A stretch of 47,455 nt of DNA from Candidatus Cloacimonadota bacterium (GCA_030154085.1 JASKKR010000014.1:1-47455); one strand, 5' to 3'. Numbered from the stretch's first letter, positions 1 through 8,162 are shown. Translations and numbers: made by a program. The notes: generated by a model from the sequence alone, not told the origin.

Positions 1-76
1 GAACACAGAAGTTAAGCTCGTCTGCGCCGATGGTACTGCACGGGCAACTGTGTGGAAGAGTAGGTCGCCGCCATCG
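1..76 (+). rRNA. rrf: 5S ribosomal RNA, 3' part (cut by window start)
   Basis: The first ~76 bases match the 3' two thirds of bacterial 5S rRNA: the loop B/C segment GAAGTTAAGCTC, then GCCGATGGTACTGC, and the loop E/helix I side GAAGAGTAGGTCGCCGCC. The 5' part lies outside the window, so an rRNA operon probably enters from the left. The exact 3' end cannot be fixed without the pairing 5' strand. Confidence 0.93.
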
Positions 77-142
77 CTAACGCCTTGTTGCGTTATAATT
101 GATAGTAATCTGCCAGCGCTTTATCTGGGATATAATGATCTT

Positions 143-169
143 AAAATATCTCTGCAGAGACCGTATTTT
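143..169 (+). terminator. possible hairpin after 5S rRNA
   Basis: AAAATATCTC and GAGA..TATTTT can pair around a TGCA loop, with a CCG bulge, about 65 bases after the 5S gene. There is no clear run of T afterwards, so a terminator role is only a guess from position. Confidence 0.25.
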
Positions 170-254
170 ACTGAGCTGAAGTGTAACTGATACAGCCATC
201 ACTGGGGGAATGCACTTTTTGCTCCAATTAATTTACAACTAGAAAAGATACATC

Positions 255-285
255 TTGACTAAATCCGATATATCTCTACTATAAC
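255..285 (+). promoter_or_regulatory. possible promoter for the small lipoprotein gene
   Basis: TTGACT at 255-260 and TATAAC at 280-285 resemble -35 and -10 boxes, but the 19-base spacer is longer than ideal. They lie 25 bases ahead of the start codon at 311, which has a good AAGGAG ribosome-binding site. Confidence 0.3.
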
Positions 286-310
286 ATTTATTATTTACTA
301 AGGAGTTTCC

Positions 311-595
311 ATGACCAGAATTATTGTATTATTTCTTATAACCATCTTGATCCTCAGTGCCTGCGCCGGCAGTGAGCGCTTCAAAGAAGGCGGTAAACGG
401 GCAAACTTCTTTCACGGTATCTGGCATGGCTGGATAGCCCCGTTCAGTTTGATCTTGAGCTTCTTTAGTGACGGAATCAGGATGTATGAACCCAATAATA
501 CCGGCTGGAGTTACGACTTTGGCTTTTATATTGCTATTATAGGCGGTTTTGGTGGATTGGCGCTGACCCGCAAGAAATACAAAAAGCATGACTAA
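311..595 (+). CDS. small lipoprotein with C-terminal membrane segment
   Basis: This 94-residue protein starts with a short hydrophobic signal and a lipobox (LSAC, Cys at about residue 18), so it is probably lipid-anchored. The middle carries the aromatic block HGIWHGWIAPFSLIL, and residues ~70-85 form a Gly-rich hydrophobic segment followed by a basic tail (RKKYKK). I recall similar short proteins being widespread among bacteria, but none with an assigned function. The start is supported by AAGGAG seven bases upstream. It overlaps the next gene by 8 bases, which suggests translational coupling. Function unknown. Confidence 0.75.
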   Translation: MTRIIVLFLITILILSACAGSERFKEGGKRANFFHGIWHGWIAPFSLILSFFSDGIRMYEPNNTGWSYDFGFYIAIIGGFGGLALTRKKYKKHD

Positions 596-986
596 GACCG
601 GACTTTTGCACCATGTGGAAATCTATGTAGACGATCTGGATGTCACAAAAGACTTCTGGGGCTGGTTTCTGAAGCGCCTGGACTATAGCGTCTTTCAGGA
701 ATGGAAGGCAGGCATCAGCTACAAAAAGGCAGAGACATATCTGGTCTTTGTTCAGACCGAAGAGCGCTACCGGACTGAAAAGTATCACCGTTGCCACAGT
801 GGGCTGAATCACCTGGCATTTCACGCAGAATCTCAAGAAATGGTAGATACAATCACTGACGAACTTAGAGAAAGGGGCGTGAAGATATTGTATGAAGACT
901 GTCATCCTTATGCAGCGGGGGAGGATTGTTATGCAGTGTTTTTTGAAGATCCTATGCGTATGAAAGTGGAATTATGTGCCTACTAA
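588..986 (+). CDS. VOC (glyoxalase/bleomycin-resistance) family protein
   Basis: This 132-residue protein has the vicinal oxygen chelate fold pattern. A first half begins LLHHVEIYVDDLDVTKDFW, a central GLNHLAFHAES forms the second module start, and the end FEDPMRMKVELCAY fits the usual DPdGn.iEl.. strand. The candidate metal ligands are His near residue 8, His in NHLAF and Glu in the final strand. The family includes glyoxalase I, dioxygenases and resistance proteins. The substrate cannot be told from sequence alone. The start codon lies inside the end of the preceding lipoprotein gene, so the two are probably cotranscribed. Confidence 0.82.
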   Translation: MTKTGLLHHVEIYVDDLDVTKDFWGWFLKRLDYSVFQEWKAGISYKKAETYLVFVQTEERYRTEKYHRCHSGLNHLAFHAESQEMVDTITDELRERGVKILYEDCHPYAAGEDCYAVFFEDPMRMKVELCAY

Positions 987-1045
987 GCAGACATATAATC
1001 ATAAAAGAATCAATAGATGGATAATTGGAGATGGTGGAACAAATA

Positions 1046-1073
1046 TTGCACCATTAGCATGGGATAATATGAT
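1046..1073 (+). promoter_or_regulatory. possible promoter for the decayed exporter locus
   Basis: TATGAT at 1068-1073 is a good -10 box. The -35 candidate TTGCAC at 1046-1051, 16 bases upstream, is poor. The position, ~30 bases ahead of the adaptor start, is suitable. Confidence 0.33.
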
Positions 1074-1103
1074 ACTTAAATAGATATGACATAAGGGGTT
1101 TTG

Positions 1104-1805
1104 ATGGATAGAGAGATTCCGGCATATGAACGCATACGCAAGAAGCTGAAAATAGTACCTTTGATTATTGTCATTATTATTCTGCTGGTATTGGGGCAAA
1201 TATGGCTTAGCAAGCATCTCAAGAATGCGGTTGTTCGTGAGAGCGACATTTTCACCGCGAAAGTGCAACGAGGAAGGATGGAGGGCTCATTTAGCGCCGA
1301 GGCAATAGTCACTCCATTGAGCACATACAGGGTAGAAGCCATGACTGGAGGCAAAATTGAGGTTATCTACTATCAGCCAGGAGACTACGTGGAGCAGGGA
1401 CAAACAATCCTCAAACTTAGCAATGATGATCTGAAACTAAATCTATTAGCACAAGAAGCAGCGGTTACAGATCAGGTTAATAACTTAAGCAATGCGCGTA
1501 TCCTGAAAAATCAAAGCTCACAGAGTCAAAGATTAAAAATCGCTGAGGCCCGAAACGCACTGACCAGAGAACGATGAATATATCTTCAGAAACAAGAACT
1601 CAGACGTCAAGACTTCATCTCTGAAGAAGAATACCTTTTAGCAGAAGAAGATTACCAAATAGCAGGTAGCAGATATGAGTATCTGCTGGAAGAAGCGCGA
1701 ACGGACTCGCTGTTTAGAGAGCAACAGATTGTGCAGTTAGAAGCAGCAGTGAAACAACTGCAACTAAGTTTACAGCAAATACGCAATCGGCAATCATCAT
1801 CATGA
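1104..1805 (+). pseudogene. broken HlyD/RND-type membrane fusion (adaptor) protein
   Basis: The first 157 codons from ATG 1104 (AGGGG upstream) encode a cytoplasmic start, one membrane helix (residues ~18-37, IVPLIIVIIILLVLG) and a biotinyl-lipoyl-like half: VEAMTGGKIEVIYYQPGDYVEQGQTILKL. A coiled coil begins after it. An in-frame TGA at 1575-1577 interrupts the gene. The same frame then continues as a coiled-coil hairpin (ISEEEYLLAEEDYQIA) to TGA 1803-1805. The second lipoyl half, beta barrel and membrane-proximal domain expected of this family are absent. TGA is used as a normal stop elsewhere in this window, so recoding is unlikely. The downstream permease stub and intact ATPase show that this was an adaptor-permease-ATPase exporter. 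Confidence 0.8.
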
Positions 1806-1888
1806 TCGCGATAGTTTTTATCCCTCTATATTTAAACATTCTCAAGGCATATAAGGCAGGTCCAAATCGCTATCTGCAAGCGGATTAA
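1793..1888 (+). pseudogene. C-terminal remnant of an ABC exporter permease
   Basis: In a frame different from the adaptor, codons from about 1793 encode a last membrane helix and cytoplasmic tail (IAIVFIPLYLNILKAYKAG), ending at TAA 1886-1888. This is what the end of an FtsX/MacB-type permease looks like, and it sits where such a gene would end, just ahead of the ATPase gene. Its N-terminal ~95% is missing. A deletion probably fused the adaptor coiled coil to the permease tail. The assignment rests on context and hydrophobicity only. Confidence 0.5.
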
Positions 1889-1898
1889 GGAGAAAACA

Positions 1899-2558
1899 AT
1901 GGTAGTGCTAAAGAACATAAGCAAGATTTACAGAACCGAAACAGTAGAAACCACTGCTTTGCACGAGGTGAGTCTTAGTATTGAAAAAGGCAGTTTCATC
2001 GCCATCAAAGGTCCATCCGGATCTGGGAAAACTACGCTCTTAAATATTATGGGATTAATGGATCGACCCAGCAAAGGCGAAATGATCTTTGCAGGGGCAA
2101 ACGTTAGCTCGCTCAGAGAAAAAGATCGGAACAAATTACGCCGCAAAAGTATAGGTTTCCTCTTTCAGAAGTTCAACCTGATTGGATCGCTTACTGTATT
2201 TGAAAACGTGGAACTTCCTCTTCTATATGAGAAAGTTGATAGTAATACCCGAAGGGAGAAAGTGATGGCTATGCTTCAGCAATTGGGACTGGAAGCCCGG
2301 AAAGACCACTTCCCTCATCAACTTTCCGGGGGACAACAGCAAAGAGTGAGTCTTGCTCGCTGTGTAATAAATGATCCTCAGCTGATCCTTGCCGATGAGC
2401 CCACCGGCAATCTGGATAGCCATAATGGCGAGGAAGTAATGCAACTGTTAACTGATTTACACAAAAGCGGCCGCACAATCGTGATGGTAACTCATGACGA
2501 CAAATATGCAGGATATGCCGAGCAGGTCATTCATCTAAACGATGGTTTGATAGTGTAA
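1899..2558 (+). CDS. ABC transporter ATP-binding protein (LolD/MacB class)
   Basis: This 219-residue nucleotide-binding subunit is intact. It shows Walker A GPSGSGKT (38-45), Q-loop FLFQKFNL (~87-94), signature LSGGQQQRV (142-150), Walker B LILADEPTGNLDS (162-174) and H-loop MVTHD (196-200). The NLDS ending and Ala/Gln-rich signature belong to the LolD/MacB/FtsE-like class, which powers exporters or lipoprotein release through FtsX-type permeases. AAGGAG precedes the start. Its own permease survives only as a stub, so the protein either works with a permease elsewhere or is on the way to loss. It converges with wecB across 14 bases, where a short GAGAAT/ATTCTC hairpin lies at 2562-2580. Confidence 0.9.
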   Translation: MVVLKNISKIYRTETVETTALHEVSLSIEKGSFIAIKGPSGSGKTTLLNIMGLMDRPSKGEMIFAGANVSSLREKDRNKLRRKSIGFLFQKFNLIGSLTVFENVELPLLYEKVDSNTRREKVMAMLQQLGLEARKDHFPHQLSGGQQQRVSLARCVINDPQLILADEPTGNLDSHNGEEVMQLLTDLHKSGRTIVMVTHDDKYAGYAEQVIHLNDGLIV

Positions 2559-2572
2559 GTCGAGAATTTCGG

Positions 2573-3631
2573 TTATTCTCTTTCGAGCACTTCCAGCATT
2601 CTCTGAGCCACATTCTGCCCAAAGATATCGGGATGAGTTTCTGGCTTTTGGAAGCCCGATATTGCCGAGGGGAAGCTGCTATCTTCAGGTGGCAGGAGCA
2701 TATTCCACCCGCTTTCAACCGTCTCTACCCATTCGGTTTCCGGGCGCAGAGTCACGCAGGGTTTGCCCAGAATATAGGCTTCTTTCTGGATGCCGCCGCT
2801 ATCAGAGAGCATTAAGCTGCAATTATCCATCAGCATCAGGAAATCCAGATAAGCCTGGGGCGCCACAAAGCCGATATTGGAGAATTGCTTATTGGGGAGA
2901 GATTGCAATATCTTGCGGGTGCGGGGATGCACGGGGAAAACGATCTTGGTACCGAGGGAATCCAGCGAGCTGAGAATGTGATTCAGTTTTTTAGGATCAT
3001 CCACGTTGTAGGGTCGATGCAGAGTAAGTAGGTAATACGGTTGATCTGCTTTCAGTTTCAATTCATGTAAGACTTTTGATTCCGCGCGCGCTTTGTCAAT
3101 TCCGAAGGCCAGAGAATCCACCATGATATCTCCCACCAAGTGACATTTATCCGTCAAACCTTCCCGCTGCGCATTTTCCATGGCTTTTTGAGTGGGGACT
3201 AGCAGAATATCGGAAATGTGGTCGGTTACGATGCGATTTATTTCTTCCGGCATACTGCGATTGAAACTTCTCAGACAAGATTCGACGTGTGCGATCTTGA
3301 TCTGCAATTTAGAAGCAGCCAAAGCTCCGGCGAGGGTTGTATTTGTGTCTCCATAGACTATTAAGAGATCAGGTTTTTGTTTGATCAGGATTGGTTCTAG
3401 CAGTGACAGTATCTCTGCTGTTTGCACAGCTTGTGTACCGCTACCGACGCTCAAGTTAAAGTCCGGAGCAGGGATTTCCATATCTCTGAAAAAGACTTCA
3501 TTCATCTGAATGTCATAATGCTGTCCGCTATGTACGATCAATTCTTCATGTCCGGCAGCACGGATCACTTTGGATAGAGGTGCCAATTTAACAAACTGGG
3601 GACGAGCTCCGACCACTTGGATTATTTTCAT
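2573..3631 (-). CDS. wecB: UDP-N-acetylglucosamine 2-epimerase (non-hydrolysing)
   Basis: This 352-residue enzyme interconverts UDP-GlcNAc and UDP-ManNAc, the entry step for ManNAc-containing envelope glycans. Visible family motifs are GARPQFVKLAPL near the start, HSGQHYD, YGDTNTTLAG, HVESCLRSF followed by MPEEINR, PVHPRT, and SDSGGIQKEA with the TLRPETEW block near the C-terminus. The usual HVEAGLRS is HVESCLRS here, a small departure. The length fits the family. It is the last gene of a minus-strand operon, 12 bases after the lipoprotein gene at 3644-4921. The link to the Wzc-like kinase at 35749 is only functional inference. Confidence 0.93.
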   Translation of the reverse strand: MKIIQVVGARPQFVKLAPLSKVIRAAGHEELIVHSGQHYDIQMNEVFFRDMEIPAPDFNLSVGSGTQAVQTAEILSLLEPILIKQKPDLLIVYGDTNTTLAGALAASKLQIKIAHVESCLRSFNRSMPEEINRIVTDHISDILLVPTQKAMENAQREGLTDKCHLVGDIMVDSLAFGIDKARAESKVLHELKLKADQPYYLLTLHRPYNVDDPKKLNHILSSLDSLGTKIVFPVHPRTRKILQSLPNKQFSNIGFVAPQAYLDFLMLMDNCSLMLSDSGGIQKEAYILGKPCVTLRPETEWVETVESGWNMLLPPEDSSFPSAISGFQKPETHPDIFGQNVAQRMLEVLERE

Positions 3632-3643
3632 GCTTTCTCCTGG

Positions 3644-4921
3644 TTAGCGTTTAATGGGCAGGAAGACTATTTCCACATCGTTTCCCATATGATTTCCATA
3701 ATAATCTTGGCTATCTCCATGGATGATTAGGCTATATGAGCGGTAGTTGATGAGCTCTTGCACTGGCTCTAGAATTACCTTGCGCCCTTGAATGTGGACT
3801 ATTCTAAATTCTGCTTCAGCTTTAGTATCACTGACCATGAGGCTAAGATGGAGATTGTCGCGAGTCATAATCTCCGAGAAGGTTAGTTCAATCTGTGGCT
3901 TCGTATTATCGATTGTAGCTCCATGGCGTGGGACACTTGATATCAGGCGTGGGGGTTGGTCATCCTTGAGCGTATGAACAGTAAATCTGATTGAACTATC
4001 AACGCTGAGATTACCTTTGGCATCTTCCATATTTCTCATGCGAAGAGTATAACTGAGGGAATCGAGTTGGGTAGTGAGGATTCTTAATATATCACCTTGA
4101 AGATATTGATGCAAGATTTCGGGAGGCTGAACTTCATCAGATGTGATTTCCAAAATGCCAAATCGGTCAATTGGCTTATTGAGGTGAACTTCTAACTCAT
4201 GAGGAGAAACGACTTGGATTTGTCGTATCTGTGCCAGAGTAGTATCAACATATGCCATATTCAGATCCATAGTTGTTCTCGCTTCGACTAAAACAGGCGA
4301 ATCAAAAAATGGTTCTTGAGTTACATCATAGTGTCCGTTTCGGTTTTTATCGATATAGGCTCTGAGATTATAGCTCTGAGGGATAAGAGATGGAATCTCA
4401 TATGAAGCTCCGCGCGCTTCGTCCATCATTACTAATAGTGAATCGGCACTAAAGAGAGACATAATGATTGGCAGACCATTATCCAAAGGATTCTCATAAT
4501 TAATTAAACCAGATAGTCGCGCAGTTTCTGGTTCTCCATGACGAAATACAAGAGTATTGGCTCTCTCCAGATTGTTACCTCGCAAATCTTTGAGTCTGGT
4601 TGAAAGTGTCACAAAGTATATTGTATCATCTTTGAGCTCGTCGATAATCTCAATCCGCAAAGTAGATCTAGAAAGAGAGATTCGCTTTTCAGAGACGGGG
4701 GGATAGATGTATACGGAACTAGTGATGGAACTCCTATCCATTGGCTTAGAAAAATCTATCTCAATCACTTTGCTGGAAATATCACCCATAATGGCTGGTG
4801 AAGATGAGAGAACAGTTGGCATTTCTGTATCTTTGTCACCTCCTGTGGGACTACGTTTGCTGCCACATGCCACTAACCCTGATAACAAAAGCAAGCTCAA
4901 AACAATTCTTAATAATTTCAT
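3644..4921 (-). CDS. lipoprotein with bacterial Ig-like domains
   Basis: This 425-residue lipoprotein has a signal peptide with lipobox LVAC (Cys ~19) followed by the tether GSKRSPTGGDKDTEMP. Residues ~35-130 and ~320-425 each resemble SbsA-type Ig-like domains: P.v.ss.P..g....s..IeI.FSkPMD, then LTFSEIMTRDN. Between them lies a beta-rich region with IDKNRNGHYD, typical of envelope proteins in FCB bacteria. Similar proteins are commonly annotated as Ig-like domain-containing proteins of unknown role. Its ATG overlaps the ribE stop as ATGA, so the pair is translationally coupled. Confidence 0.85.
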   Translation of the reverse strand: MKLLRIVLSLLLLSGLVACGSKRSPTGGDKDTEMPTVLSSSPAIMGDISSKVIEIDFSKPMDRSSITSSVYIYPPVSEKRISLSRSTLRIEIIDELKDDTIYFVTLSTRLKDLRGNNLERANTLVFRHGEPETARLSGLINYENPLDNGLPIIMSLFSADSLLVMMDEARGASYEIPSLIPQSYNLRAYIDKNRNGHYDVTQEPFFDSPVLVEARTTMDLNMAYVDTTLAQIRQIQVVSPHELEVHLNKPIDRFGILEITSDEVQPPEILHQYLQGDILRILTTQLDSLSYTLRMRNMEDAKGNLSVDSSIRFTVHTLKDDQPPRLISSVPRHGATIDNTKPQIELTFSEIMTRDNLHLSLMVSDTKAEAEFRIVHIQGRKVILEPVQELINYRSYSLIIHGDSQDYYGNHMGNDVEIVFLPIKR

Positions 4922-5499
4922 AATTCTTTCCTAAGGATATACTTACCCAAGGCATCATATTCCAGATTTACTTTATCTCCATTTCTAAGAAGGGGAATAT
5001 TGCTATTTTTAGAAGTATGTTCGATCAGAGCTACTGCGAATTCTCTTGCTCCCAAGCTGGCAACGGTGAGACTTACGCCATTGATCGCGATGGACCCTTG
5101 CGGAATTACCAGTCTTCTGTCCTGATGATGAAGCTCAAAGTAATAATATGCAGATCCTTGCTGTTGCTTCCGCAAAAACTTCACAGCTCTATCGATATGT
5201 CCCATAACCCAATGCCCATCGAGACGGTCTCCTATCTTTAAAGCTTGTTCAAGATTAAGCATGTCACCGATTTTCCATGCTCCGGCTGTAGTCTTCTGCA
5301 GAGTTTCATCCATCAATTGAACTGTGAAAGATTCATTGTCAAATTCCAACACAGTCAGACATATACCGTTGCAGGCAATGCTAGAACCAATCTTGATATC
5401 CTCATAGTTACTAGGACGAACGATCGTAAGATATTTACCTCTGGCAAAAGTTCTGATATTTTTAATGGGGCTGAGCGCTGTAATGATTCCGGTAAACAT
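4918..5499 (-). CDS. ribE: riboflavin synthase, alpha chain
   Basis: This 193-residue protein catalyses dismutation of two 6,7-dimethyl-8-ribityllumazine molecules to riboflavin. It has the expected two lumazine-binding repeats (about 1-97 and 98-193), the conserved start MFTGII and the paired motifs SIACNGICLTV (first repeat) and SIAINGVSLTV (second). GHWVMGHID marks the second repeat start. No other riboflavin genes are nearby. It lies 3 bases after recR and overlaps the following lipoprotein gene by 4 bases, inside a ybaB-recR-ribE operon. Confidence 0.95.
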   Translation of the reverse strand: MFTGIITALSPIKNIRTFARGKYLTIVRPSNYEDIKIGSSIACNGICLTVLEFDNESFTVQLMDETLQKTTAGAWKIGDMLNLEQALKIGDRLDGHWVMGHIDRAVKFLRKQQQGSAYYYFELHHQDRRLVIPQGSIAINGVSLTVASLGAREFAVALIEHTSKNSNIPLLRNGDKVNLEYDALGKYILRKEL

Positions 5500-5502
5500 G
5501 GC

Positions 5503-6099
5503 TCAAAGGCGAAAACGTCTCTCCCAAGCACTTTTGAGAGTGTTGCTGCTACTATATTCCAGATCTCCACCAAATGGCAAACCAGTTGATAGACGAGTGA
5601 TGCTTTGCACTTTGTCACGAAACAATTCCCACAGATAGTGCATTGTTGCTTCTCCCTCGGTGGAAGGCTTCAGAGCCAAGATTAATTCTTTGGGCATAAG
5701 CTCGTCTACACGTTTTTGTAGAATCTCAGAATTAATCTGAGCGGGTCCATATCCATCAATTGGAGATAGTAGATGTCCCAATACAAAATATTGTCCTCGA
5801 TATTCATTCATCTTTTCGATGATCTGAATGTCGGCACTCGTTTCAACTATACATAGCAGATCTGTGTCTCGCTCTTGATCCGAACAGATCGGACACGGAT
5901 CACTTTCTGAAAGCATTTGACACTTTGAACAAGGTTTAAAAGCCTCAACCGTGCTTTTGATGCTCTCTGCTAAGCTATCGGCAAAACTCTTATCCTGCGA
6001 AAGAAGATACCACGCCAGACGCTGCGCACTCTTCCTACCGATTCCTGGGAAGCGGGAAAAATTTTCTATCAGTTTCTCCAGACTTGCTGAAACATACAT
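5503..6099 (-). CDS. recR: recombination protein RecR
   Basis: This 198-residue RecR loads RecA in the RecFOR gap-repair pathway. Residues 1-50 hold the helix-hairpin-helix (FPGIGRKSAQRLAWYLL). Cys57, Cys60, Cys69 and Cys72 form the zinc finger. The Toprim domain begins at CIVETSADI (~84), and YFVLGHLLSPIDGYGP is the family-typical block. The length is normal. It sits three bases after ybaB, the widely conserved ybaB-recR pairing. Confidence 0.96.
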   Translation of the reverse strand: MYVSASLEKLIENFSRFPGIGRKSAQRLAWYLLSQDKSFADSLAESIKSTVEAFKPCSKCQMLSESDPCPICSDQERDTDLLCIVETSADIQIIEKMNEYRGQYFVLGHLLSPIDGYGPAQINSEILQKRVDELMPKELILALKPSTEGEATMHYLWELFRDKVQSITRLSTGLPFGGDLEYSSSNTLKSAWERRFRL

Positions 6100-6101
6100 G
6101 T

Positions 6102-6425
6102 CTAAAATAAACCCGGAATCTTCATCCCACCGGTCACTTTGCCCATCACTTCGCTGCTGGCTTCAGCTACTTGCTTGTGAGCTTCTTGCAAAGCTGCTAG
6201 GATCAGGTCCTCAAGCATTTCTACGTCTTCGGGATTCACTGCCTCGGGATCTATTTTGATGCTCTTGACTTCAAATGTTCCATTCATCCCGACCTTTACC
6301 ATTCCTCCCCCGGAAGACACTTCGAATATTTTGTTTTCCAATTCTTGTTGTGATTTCATCATCTCAGCTTGCATCTTTTGGGCTTGCTTCATCAATTGGT
6401 TCATATTTTTTCCACCAGGTAACAT
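6102..6425 (-). CDS. ybaB: YbaB/EbfC nucleoid-associated protein
   Basis: This 107-residue DNA-binding protein of the YbaB/EbfC family has a Met/Gln-rich N-terminal helix (NMNQLMKQAQKMQAEMMKSQ), the strand pair VSSGGGMVKVGMNGTFEV, and DPEAVNPEDVEMLEDLILAA, all diagnostic. It forms dimers that bind DNA and is almost always beside recR. A GAGGAG ribosome-binding site precedes the ATG. It is the first gene of the minus-strand operon. Confidence 0.95.
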   Translation of the reverse strand: MLPGGKNMNQLMKQAQKMQAEMMKSQQELENKIFEVSSGGGMVKVGMNGTFEVKSIKIDPEAVNPEDVEMLEDLILAALQEAHKQVAEASSEVMGKVTGGMKIPGLF

Positions 6426-6471
6426 GGGAACTCCTCGATATTCTTATTTAGTATATCTAATACAGATTTCC

Positions 6472-6500
6472 AATATCAATATACACCTTTATTTCGTCAA
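6472..6500 (-). promoter_or_regulatory. probable promoter of the ybaB-recR-ribE-wecB operon
   Basis: On the minus strand, TTGACG (6495-6500) and GATATT (6472-6477) are separated by exactly 17 bases. They lie about 45 bases ahead of the ybaB start. No better pair was seen in the gap. Confidence 0.5.
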
Positions 6501-6677
6501 GAGAAAAGCATACTCACTACTTTTAAACTAATCCTCATCTTGACCTAAATGCACAGGTAAATGATAGATCACTCATTCCTGAATTATCTTCATGATTCCT
6601 AGTATTATAAAATTGCCACCAACTTCTACAATTCGTCAGCTTTGGGTTGGCTAAATACTTGAAATAGTAGCTCACTT

Positions 6678-6757
6678 GACGTCTCCCTCGTTTCTTCCTC
6701 ATTTGAGAAGTGAGCAAGAAACGAGAAAATAAGGACTTACGGCGTTGTGAAGTTGGT
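6678..6757 (+). repeat. dispersed hairpin repeat, copy 1 of 3
   Basis: This ~78-base unit begins GACG-TCTCC, contains an imperfect stem in which TTTCTTCCTCA pairs with TGAGCAAGAAA (10 of 11 pairs) around a GAAG-containing loop, and ends in the conserved segment ATAAGGACTTACGGC then TGTGAAGT. In this copy the outer stem extends to CTCG/CGAG. The same unit is at 23845-23923 (same orientation) and 46357-46433 (opposite). Confidence 0.85.
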
Positions 6758-6967
6758 TTCGCAGACACAATTTTGGGAATGATTCTCATTAATCAAAGCT
6801 AAGATAGCAATGAATAGCAGAGATCAAGCACTATGGGCAATGAGCAATAATTTGCACCAAATTTAGTCATAGAAGTTTATCGAGTTCTACAGGTCAGATT
6901 CCTGCCAGACAATGGAATATTCTGATTTCGAAATATCTACCGATGGTGCAAGCATTCTGAGTGGTAG

Positions 6968-6989
6968 ATATGCCCATATATGAGCATAT
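6968..6989. promoter_or_regulatory. 22-base near-perfect palindrome
   Basis: ATATGC-C-CATATATG-A-GCATAT is self-complementary at 20 of 22 positions. It could be an operator or a chance AT-rich palindrome. It lies ~75 bases ahead of the tRNA promoter. Confidence 0.3.
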
Positions 6990-7061
6990 TGATTAACCAT
7001 CTAAATATACAGGGATCAATAAGCTAGGACGACTATTATAGCATTTGAGCGTAAATATCTA

Positions 7062-7090
7062 TTGACAAAAAATCAGATGCATAGTTTATG
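7062..7090 (+). promoter_or_regulatory. probable promoter of the tRNA cluster
   Basis: A perfect TTGACA at 7062-7067 is followed 17 bases later by TTTATG (7085-7090), a weak -10. Transcription would start about ten bases ahead of the first tRNA-Gly, a common arrangement for tRNA operons. Confidence 0.45.
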
Positions 7091-7107
7091 GATTCTCATG
7101 ATTAAGA

Positions 7108-7182
<75 letters not shown>

Positions 7183-7191
7183 GAGTTTTGA

Positions 7192-7265
<74 letters not shown>

Positions 7266-7315
7266 TCATTTTTCTTGTGCAGCGTAATCTAGGTATAAAT
7301 TGCATAGATTTATTT

Positions 7316-7402
7316 GCCGGAGTGGTGGAACAGGTAGACACAAGGGACTTAAAATCCCTCGGGCGCAAGCCCGTGCCGGTTCAAGTCCGGCCTCTGGTAC
7401 CA
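7316..7402 (+). tRNA. tRNA-Leu(TAA)
   Basis: This 87-base class II tRNA has a long variable arm (CGGGCGCAAGCCCG). Acceptor GCCGGAG pairs with CTCTGGT, including G-U pairs. The anticodon is TAA in GGGACT-TAA-AATCCC, and CCA is encoded. Confidence 0.97.
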
Positions 7403-7409
7403 TTTTCTA

Positions 7410-7484
<75 letters not shown>

Positions 7485-7490
7485 TTTTTT

Positions 7491-8162
7491 ATGACGATAA
7501 AAGCAATAATATTTGATCTCGATGGGACACTCATCGATTCCATGTCACTGTGGCGCCAAGTAGATTCTGATTTCCTAAGCGCACGAGGGCTAACTGTGCC
7601 CCAAGATCTTTTTGACCATTTACCTGCCGGGAATAGCTTTATCCAGACAGCTCAATATTTCAAAGATCGTTTTGCCCTCAATGAATCATGCGAAGAGATA
7701 ATGCAGATCTGGACTGATATGGTTGGGGAACACTATTCTCAAAAGATTATGTTGAAAGATGGAGTAAAGGATTTACTTAATGATTTGCAAAAAATAGGGC
7801 TTAGGATCGGGCTAGCAACCAGCAATTCCTATCAACTTGCCAAGGCATCCCTGACCCATAACAAGGTTTGGCATTTTTTCGAATCCTGTGCCACTGGCGA
7901 TCAACAACTCATGGGCAAACCTCATCCTGACATTTTTCTTGCTAGCGCTCGAGAATTGGGGGTGGAGCCTGCAGAATGCGTTGCTATTGAAGATACTTTG
8001 CATGGTGTTATAGCAGCTAAAAATGCTGGAATGCATACTCTGGCTATCTATGATGCAGATAGCATTCCAGAGCACGAAAGGATAAAAGAGCTTGCAGATG
8101 CTTTCTGTATGGATTATCTTGATATTAGATGTGAATTAAGAAAATTGAGAGTAAACGTATGA
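7491..8162 (+). CDS. HAD-superfamily phosphatase (beta-phosphoglucomutase-like)
   Basis: This 223-residue hydrolase has the four HAD motifs: I, FDLDGTLIDS (nucleophile Asp ~9); II, ATSNSY; III, Lys in GKPHPDIF; IV, AIEDTLHGV. A helical cap sits between motifs I and II, as in phosphoglycolate phosphatase and beta-phosphoglucomutase relatives. The substrate cannot be assigned. The start must be ATG 7491, because motif I follows directly and upstream codons are tRNA-Gly. There is no ribosome-binding site, since the tRNA CCA ends at 7484. It overlaps the next gene by four bases (ATGA). Confidence 0.87.
   Translation: MTIKAIIFDLDGTLIDSMSLWRQVDSDFLSARGLTVPQDLFDHLPAGNSFIQTAQYFKDRFALNESCEEIMQIWTDMVGEHYSQKIMLKDGVKDLLNDLQKIGLRIGLATSNSYQLAKASLTHNKVWHFFESCATGDQQLMGKPHPDIFLASARELGVEPAECVAIEDTLHGVIAAKNAGMHTLAIYDADSIPEHERIKELADAFCMDYLDIRCELRKLRVNV

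Larger units (their letters stand above)
6426..7107. other. gene-free gap between ybaB and the tRNA cluster
   Basis: These ~680 bases contain the ybaB promoter, repeat copy 1 (6678-6757), a 22-base near-palindrome (6968-6989) and the tRNA promoter. An 84-codon open frame on the minus strand (6535-6789) runs through the repeat and has no credible protein features. I see nothing else supported. Confidence 0.6.

Noticed and set aside
537-905. 122-codon open frame antisense to the VOC gene
   Set aside because: It is covered by two supported plus-strand genes and has no recognisable features.
1575-1577. In-frame TGA read as selenocysteine or a reassigned codon
   Set aside because: TGA serves as a normal stop in many genes here, no selenocysteine hairpin is apparent, and the gene is truncated anyway by a deletion.
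6535-6789. 84-codon open frame on the minus strand
   Set aside because: It runs through the dispersed hairpin repeat, has no ribosome-binding site and no protein-like features. Its basic stretch is simply the repeat translated.
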